Assembly (NCBI GenBank): GCA_002423075.1 | Contig: DIUS01000030.1 | Coordinates: 1 to 9,673 of the forward strand | Reading direction: 5' to 3' | Length of the DNA: 9,673 bases | DNA from: Microbacteriaceae bacterium UBA6152 | GTDB lineage: Bacteria > Actinomycetota > Actinomycetes > Actinomycetales > Microbacteriaceae | In this document: positions 6,937 to 9,673 of the stretch, piece by piece | Layout: each line of letters begins with the position of its first letter | Numbering within the stretch: position 1 is the first letter of the stretch | The notes under the pieces: generated by a model | What the model saw: the letters and a program-made list of their open reading frames with translations, nothing else | Told to the model about the DNA's origin: nothing | Databases searched by the model: none | Position numbers and translations under genes: made by a program

Positions 6937-8633
6937 GCGCGAGCGTCGAGCGCAACGGCGCAGGCACAGTTGACCGCGCGGCGCGGCGGCCTGTGCTGCG
7001 AGCAGCCCTCCCGCCGATCCGCGTCTTCTGGCCAGCGCTCGCCCTGGGCATGCTCGCGAGTGGGTCGGCCGTCGCACTGCTCGCGACGAGTTCGTGGCTC
7101 ATCGCGCGCGCGGCGGAGCAGCCGCCCATTCTCTTCCTCGGGTTCGCGATCGTCGGCGTGCGCGCCTTCGCTCTCGGCCGCGCGGTGTTCCGATATCTCG
7201 AACGGCTGGTCTCGCACGATGCGGCGTTCCGTGTGCTCGGAACTGTGCGCGTGAGCGTCTTCCGACGCCTCCTTCCGGTCGCGCCTGACGGTCTGAACGG
7301 GGTGCGTCGCGGCGACCTGCTCACGGCGCTCGTGCGCGACGTCGACGCGCTGCAAGACCTGCCCTTGCGAGTGTTGCAGCCGATGGTCACCGCACTTGTG
7401 GTCAGCGGACTCGCCGTCGTCGGAGTCTGGTGGATCTCGCCAGCTGCGGGTCTCACCGTGCTCGTGGGTCTCGCGATCACGACCGCCGCGGCGGCTACGG
7501 TGATGGCAGCGCTGAGTCGCGACGCCGACGCACGCATTGCGCCGCTGCGCGGGCAGCTCGCGGACGCCGTGATCGAGTACCTGACCCGCTGGGAAACCCT
7601 GCGCGCATTCGGAGCCGACGCCGAGCGTCGAGAGCGGGTCGTCGCACTCGATGCCCAGCTCCGCAACGCGCAGACGCGCCAGTCAGCCGCGGCAGGGAGC
7701 GTCGCAGCACTCTTCACCCTCGGGGCGGGTGCGACACTTCTCGCGGTACTCGTGGTCACTGACCCCGTGCTCGCGAGCGGGTCGATTACCGCGCCCGTGT
7801 TCGCGCTGCTCGTGCTCGTGCCGCTCGCGGTGTTTGAGCTGGTGGCCGTGCTGCCTGCAGCCCTCTCTGCGTGGTGGCGCGTGCGGGCGAGCGCCGACCG
7901 CATCGCGGCAATCGTGCCGTCGAGTCCTCCGTCTGAGCTGCCGACGGTGTCCTCAAGCCCAGCAGTCGTTCCCGAGGGGCCGCTCGCTCTTCGACTGCGC
8001 GGGGTGACGGCACGCTGGCCAGGCGAGTCTCGCCGCGCACTGGGGCCGGTCGACCTCGACCTCGCACCCGGCGACCGGCTCGTCATCGAAGGGTCGAGCG
8101 GGGCCGGCAAGACGACGCTCGCGCACGTGCTCGTGCGCTTTCTCGACCATCGGGGTGAGTATCTTCTCGGCGGCGTCGACGTGCGCACGATGCACCCCGA
8201 CGATGTGCGTCGGCACGTTGTGCTGTGCGAGCAGAGCCCGCACTTATTCGATGAGAGCATCCGTCAGAATCTCCTGTTCGCGCACGACACCGCCACCGAC
8301 GACGAGCTGCTCGGCGTTCTCGATCGCGTGGGCCTGGGGGAGTGGTGCCGCGCCCGAGGTGGACTGGACGCACCGGTGGGCGAACGAGGCCGACTCGTGA
8401 GTGGAGGCGAGGCACAGCGCATTGCGCTGGCTCGGGCTCTGCTGACCGAGGCGCCGGTGCTCGTTCTCGATGAGCCCACGGCGAACGTCGACCCCGATCG
8501 CGCCGAGTCGTTGCTCGACGAGCTTCTGGGTGCCGCAGCGGCGCCGGATCGCGCGATCGTGGTGATCTCGCACACCCCCGTCGCCGACCGGCTCGCGACG
8601 TCGCGCCTGCATCTCGCGGCGCCGCGCGAGTGA
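6933..8633 (+). CDS. cydC: CydDC ABC exporter, subunit CydC
   Basis: This is the 566-residue second half of the heterodimeric CydDC transporter. After a charged 28-residue N-terminus, the membrane domain shows strong CydC hallmarks: SSWLIARAAEQPPILFLGFA, then GVRAFALGRAVFRYLERLVS and HDAAFRVLG, then RRGDLLTALVRDVDALQDLP. The ATPase domain has Walker A GSSGAGKT (387-394), signature VSGGE (489-493), Walker B VLVLDEP with D513 and E514, and H-loop His547 (ISHTP). The signature varies from LSGGQ (Val and Glu replace Leu and Gln), whereas CydD keeps LSGGQ, so the two ATP sites are not identical. Its ATG overlaps the cydD TGA (ATGA), making it the last gene of a tightly coupled operon. No strong terminator hairpin follows before aspA. 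Confidence 0.95.
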   Translation: MSASVERNGAGTVDRAARRPVLRAALPPIRVFWPALALGMLASGSAVALLATSSWLIARAAEQPPILFLGFAIVGVRAFALGRAVFRYLERLVSHDAAFRVLGTVRVSVFRRLLPVAPDGLNGVRRGDLLTALVRDVDALQDLPLRVLQPMVTALVVSGLAVVGVWWISPAAGLTVLVGLAITTAAAATVMAALSRDADARIAPLRGQLADAVIEYLTRWETLRAFGADAERRERVVALDAQLRNAQTRQSAAAGSVAALFTLGAGATLLAVLVVTDPVLASGSITAPVFALLVLVPLAVFELVAVLPAALSAWWRVRASADRIAAIVPSSPPSELPTVSSSPAVVPEGPLALRLRGVTARWPGESRRALGPVDLDLAPGDRLVIEGSSGAGKTTLAHVLVRFLDHRGEYLLGGVDVRTMHPDDVRRHVVLCEQSPHLFDESIRQNLLFAHDTATDDELLGVLDRVGLGEWCRARGGLDAPVGERGRLVSGGEAQRIALARALLTEAPVLVLDEPTANVDPDRAESLLDELLGAAAAPDRAIVVISHTPVADRLATSRLHLAAPRE

Positions 8634-8659
8634 GTGTGCCGAAGGCTGCTCGACGGCGA

Positions 8660-8665
8660 TAGGCT
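8660..8665 (+). promoter_or_regulatory. Candidate -10 element of the aspA promoter
   Basis: TAGGCT, the same hexamer as before cydA, lies in the 81-bp gap between cydC and aspA and predicts a start near 8672. The -35 region (around 8637-8642, TGCCGA) is weak. It suggests aspA has its own transcript, although read-through from cydC is possible because no clear terminator separates them. Confidence 0.4.
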
Positions 8666-8695
8666 GGGCGCGCCACCGCACCGACATCGACCCTC

Positions 8696-8706
8696 GAGGA
8701 AGAGGA
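8696..8706 (+). promoter_or_regulatory. Strong Shine-Dalgarno of aspA
   Basis: GAGGAAGAGGA ends 8 bases before the ATG at 8715. This fixes the start there rather than at the in-frame ATGs at 8748, 8817 or 8823, which lack such a site. Confidence 0.7.
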
Positions 8707-8714
8707 CATTCAGC

Positions 8715-9673
8715 ATGGTGCGCACCACCGGCCCGGGCCCGAGCTTCATGACCAGCGACGACGGCGTACCGGTCTACCGACCGGGTCTCGACGAAGATCC
8801 CGAGGCTCCCCGAACGATGCGGATGGAGCGCGACAGTCTCGGGGAGATGCCGATTCCTGCCGACGCCTATTGGGGCATCCACACGGCGCGCGCTCTCGAG
8901 AACTTTCCGATCACCCGTCGTGCTCTCTCCAACCACCCAAACCTGATCGTCGCACTCGCGATGGTCAAGCAGGCGGCAGCGCGGGCCAACAAAGAGATCG
9001 GTGTGCTGCGCGCTGAGCGTGCCGACCTCATCGATCAGGTCTGCAGCGAGATCATCGGCGGGCACTTGCACGACCAGTTCGTACTCGGCGTGCTGCAGGG
9101 CGGTGCGGGCACGAGCACGAACATGTGCACGAACGAGATCATCGCGAACCGCTGCCTCGAGCTCATGGGCAAGCAGAAGGGCGACTACGCGAGCTTCCAC
9201 CCGAACGACCACGTGAACCGCAGCCAGTCGACGAACGACGTGTACCCTACGGCGATCAAGCTCGCCATGGTGTTCAGCCTCGAGAGTCTGCTCGCCGAGC
9301 ATCGCTTGCTCATCGACTCGTTCGCGGCGAAGGGGCAAGAGTTCGCGCAGATTCTGAAGGTCGGGCGCACACAGATGCAAGACGCCGTGCCGATGACTCT
9401 GGGGCAGGAGTTTCGTGGCTTCGCGACGACTCTCGGCGAAGACCAAGAGCGATTGAGCGAAATCATTCCGTGGCTCAACGAGATCAACATGGGAGCGACG
9501 GCGATCGGCACCGGCATCACGGCCGACCCGCGCTACGCCGACGCAGTGCGGAGGCACCTGATCGAGATCTCCGGCCACGCGATGGTCACCTCGCCCGACC
9601 TCATCGAGGCGACGAGCGACACCGGCATCTTCATGACGGTGTCGGGCACGCTCAAGCGCGCGGCTGTCAAGCT
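8715..9673 (+). CDS. aspA: Aspartate ammonia-lyase (aspartase), 5' part, runs off the window edge
   Basis: The enzyme reversibly splits L-aspartate into fumarate and ammonia in the cytoplasm. The visible 319 residues include the conserved start ERDSLGEMPIPADAYWGIHT (38-57), GGAGTSTNMCTNE (129-141) with the Ser-Thr-Asn substrate contacts (134-136), HPNDHVNRSQSTNDVYPTA (162-180), and GRTQMQDAVPMTLGQEF (217-233). Gln220 in GRTQ, as in E. coli aspartase, and LGQE favour aspartase over class II fumarase, which has GRTHLMDATP. The GSSxMPxK loop with the catalytic serine lies beyond the right edge. The protein carries about 34 residues before the usual start region (rich in Pro, Gly, Asp), longer than E. 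coli AspA; the strong Shine-Dalgarno at 8696-8706 supports this longer form. Its position after cydABDC may be coincidental, though aspartase-derived fumarate is relevant to oxygen-limited growth. Confidence 0.94.
   Translation, partial: MVRTTGPGPSFMTSDDGVPVYRPGLDEDPEAPRTMRMERDSLGEMPIPADAYWGIHTARALENFPITRRALSNHPNLIVALAMVKQAAARANKEIGVLRAERADLIDQVCSEIIGGHLHDQFVLGVLQGGAGTSTNMCTNEIIANRCLELMGKQKGDYASFHPNDHVNRSQSTNDVYPTAIKLAMVFSLESLLAEHRLLIDSFAAKGQEFAQILKVGRTQMQDAVPMTLGQEFRGFATTLGEDQERLSEIIPWLNEINMGATAIGTGITADPRYADAVRRHLIEISGHAMVTSPDLIEATSDTGIFMTVSGTLKRAAVK

Noticed and set aside
6800..8260. Long minus-strand open frame (486 codons) opposite cydD and cydC
   Set aside because: It lies antisense to conserved ABC exporter domains. 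The Ser/Arg/Thr-rich translation is typical of shadow frames in GC-rich DNA.
8244..9578. Long minus-strand open frame (444 codons) opposite aspA and the end of cydC
   Set aside because: It runs antisense to a clearly conserved aspartase. High-GC DNA gives long spurious antisense frames, and its Arg/His/Val-rich translation shows no domain.
1..9673. CRISPR arrays, tRNA/rRNA genes, insertion sequences, integrase sites or toxin-antitoxin pairs
   Set aside because: No regularly spaced repeats, no tRNA-like cloverleaf, no transposase or recombinase reading frame and no terminal inverted repeats were seen. The genes are all recognised housekeeping or transport families.

Overview
The window is high-GC DNA with codon use strongly biased to G/C at third positions. 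It has actinobacterial-type TANNNT -10 hexamers and protein variants typical of Actinobacteria. It reads as chromosomal DNA of a high-GC Gram-positive bacterium, most likely Microbacteriaceae (for example relatives of Microbacterium or Leifsonia). The family assignment is an inference from style, not from a marker gene. I see no RNA genes, mobile elements, CRISPR arrays or phage genes.

Region 1 (1-1774, + strand) is the 3' end of an osmoprotectant (quaternary ammonium compound) ABC transporter operon. It holds the tail of an upstream gene, a ProW/OpuCB-type permease joined to it by an ATGA overlap, and a ProX/OpuCC-type substrate-binding lipoprotein. A GC-rich hairpin at 1801-1828 closes the operon and lies between it and the convergent dedA gene.

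Region 2 (1865-2536, - strand) is a single DedA-family membrane protein gene. Its GTG start appears to be leaderless. One of the two conserved DedA arginines is replaced by histidine.

Region 3 (2537-8633, + strand) is a compact cydA-cydB-cydD-cydC operon: the two main subunits of cytochrome bd quinol oxidase, then the heterodimeric CydDC ABC exporter needed to assemble it. Upstream of cydA there is a TAGGCT -10 element. About 43 bp before the predicted transcription start lies an imperfect dyad resembling the DosR/DevR hypoxia box, which would fit oxygen-limited induction of this high-affinity oxidase. cydD has no usable ATG, GTG or TTG; the reading frame and family N-terminus point to a CTG start overlapping the cydB stop (CTGA).

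Region 4 (8634-9673, + strand) holds a short promoter region with a strong Shine-Dalgarno, then aspA (aspartate ammonia-lyase), which runs off the right edge. AspA makes fumarate from aspartate, but no physical link to the cyd operon is visible beyond adjacency.

Overall this is ordinary metabolic and housekeeping DNA. I found no undescribed system. The points most worth checking are the CTG start of cydD, the DosR-like box before cydA, and the Arg-to-His change in DedA.
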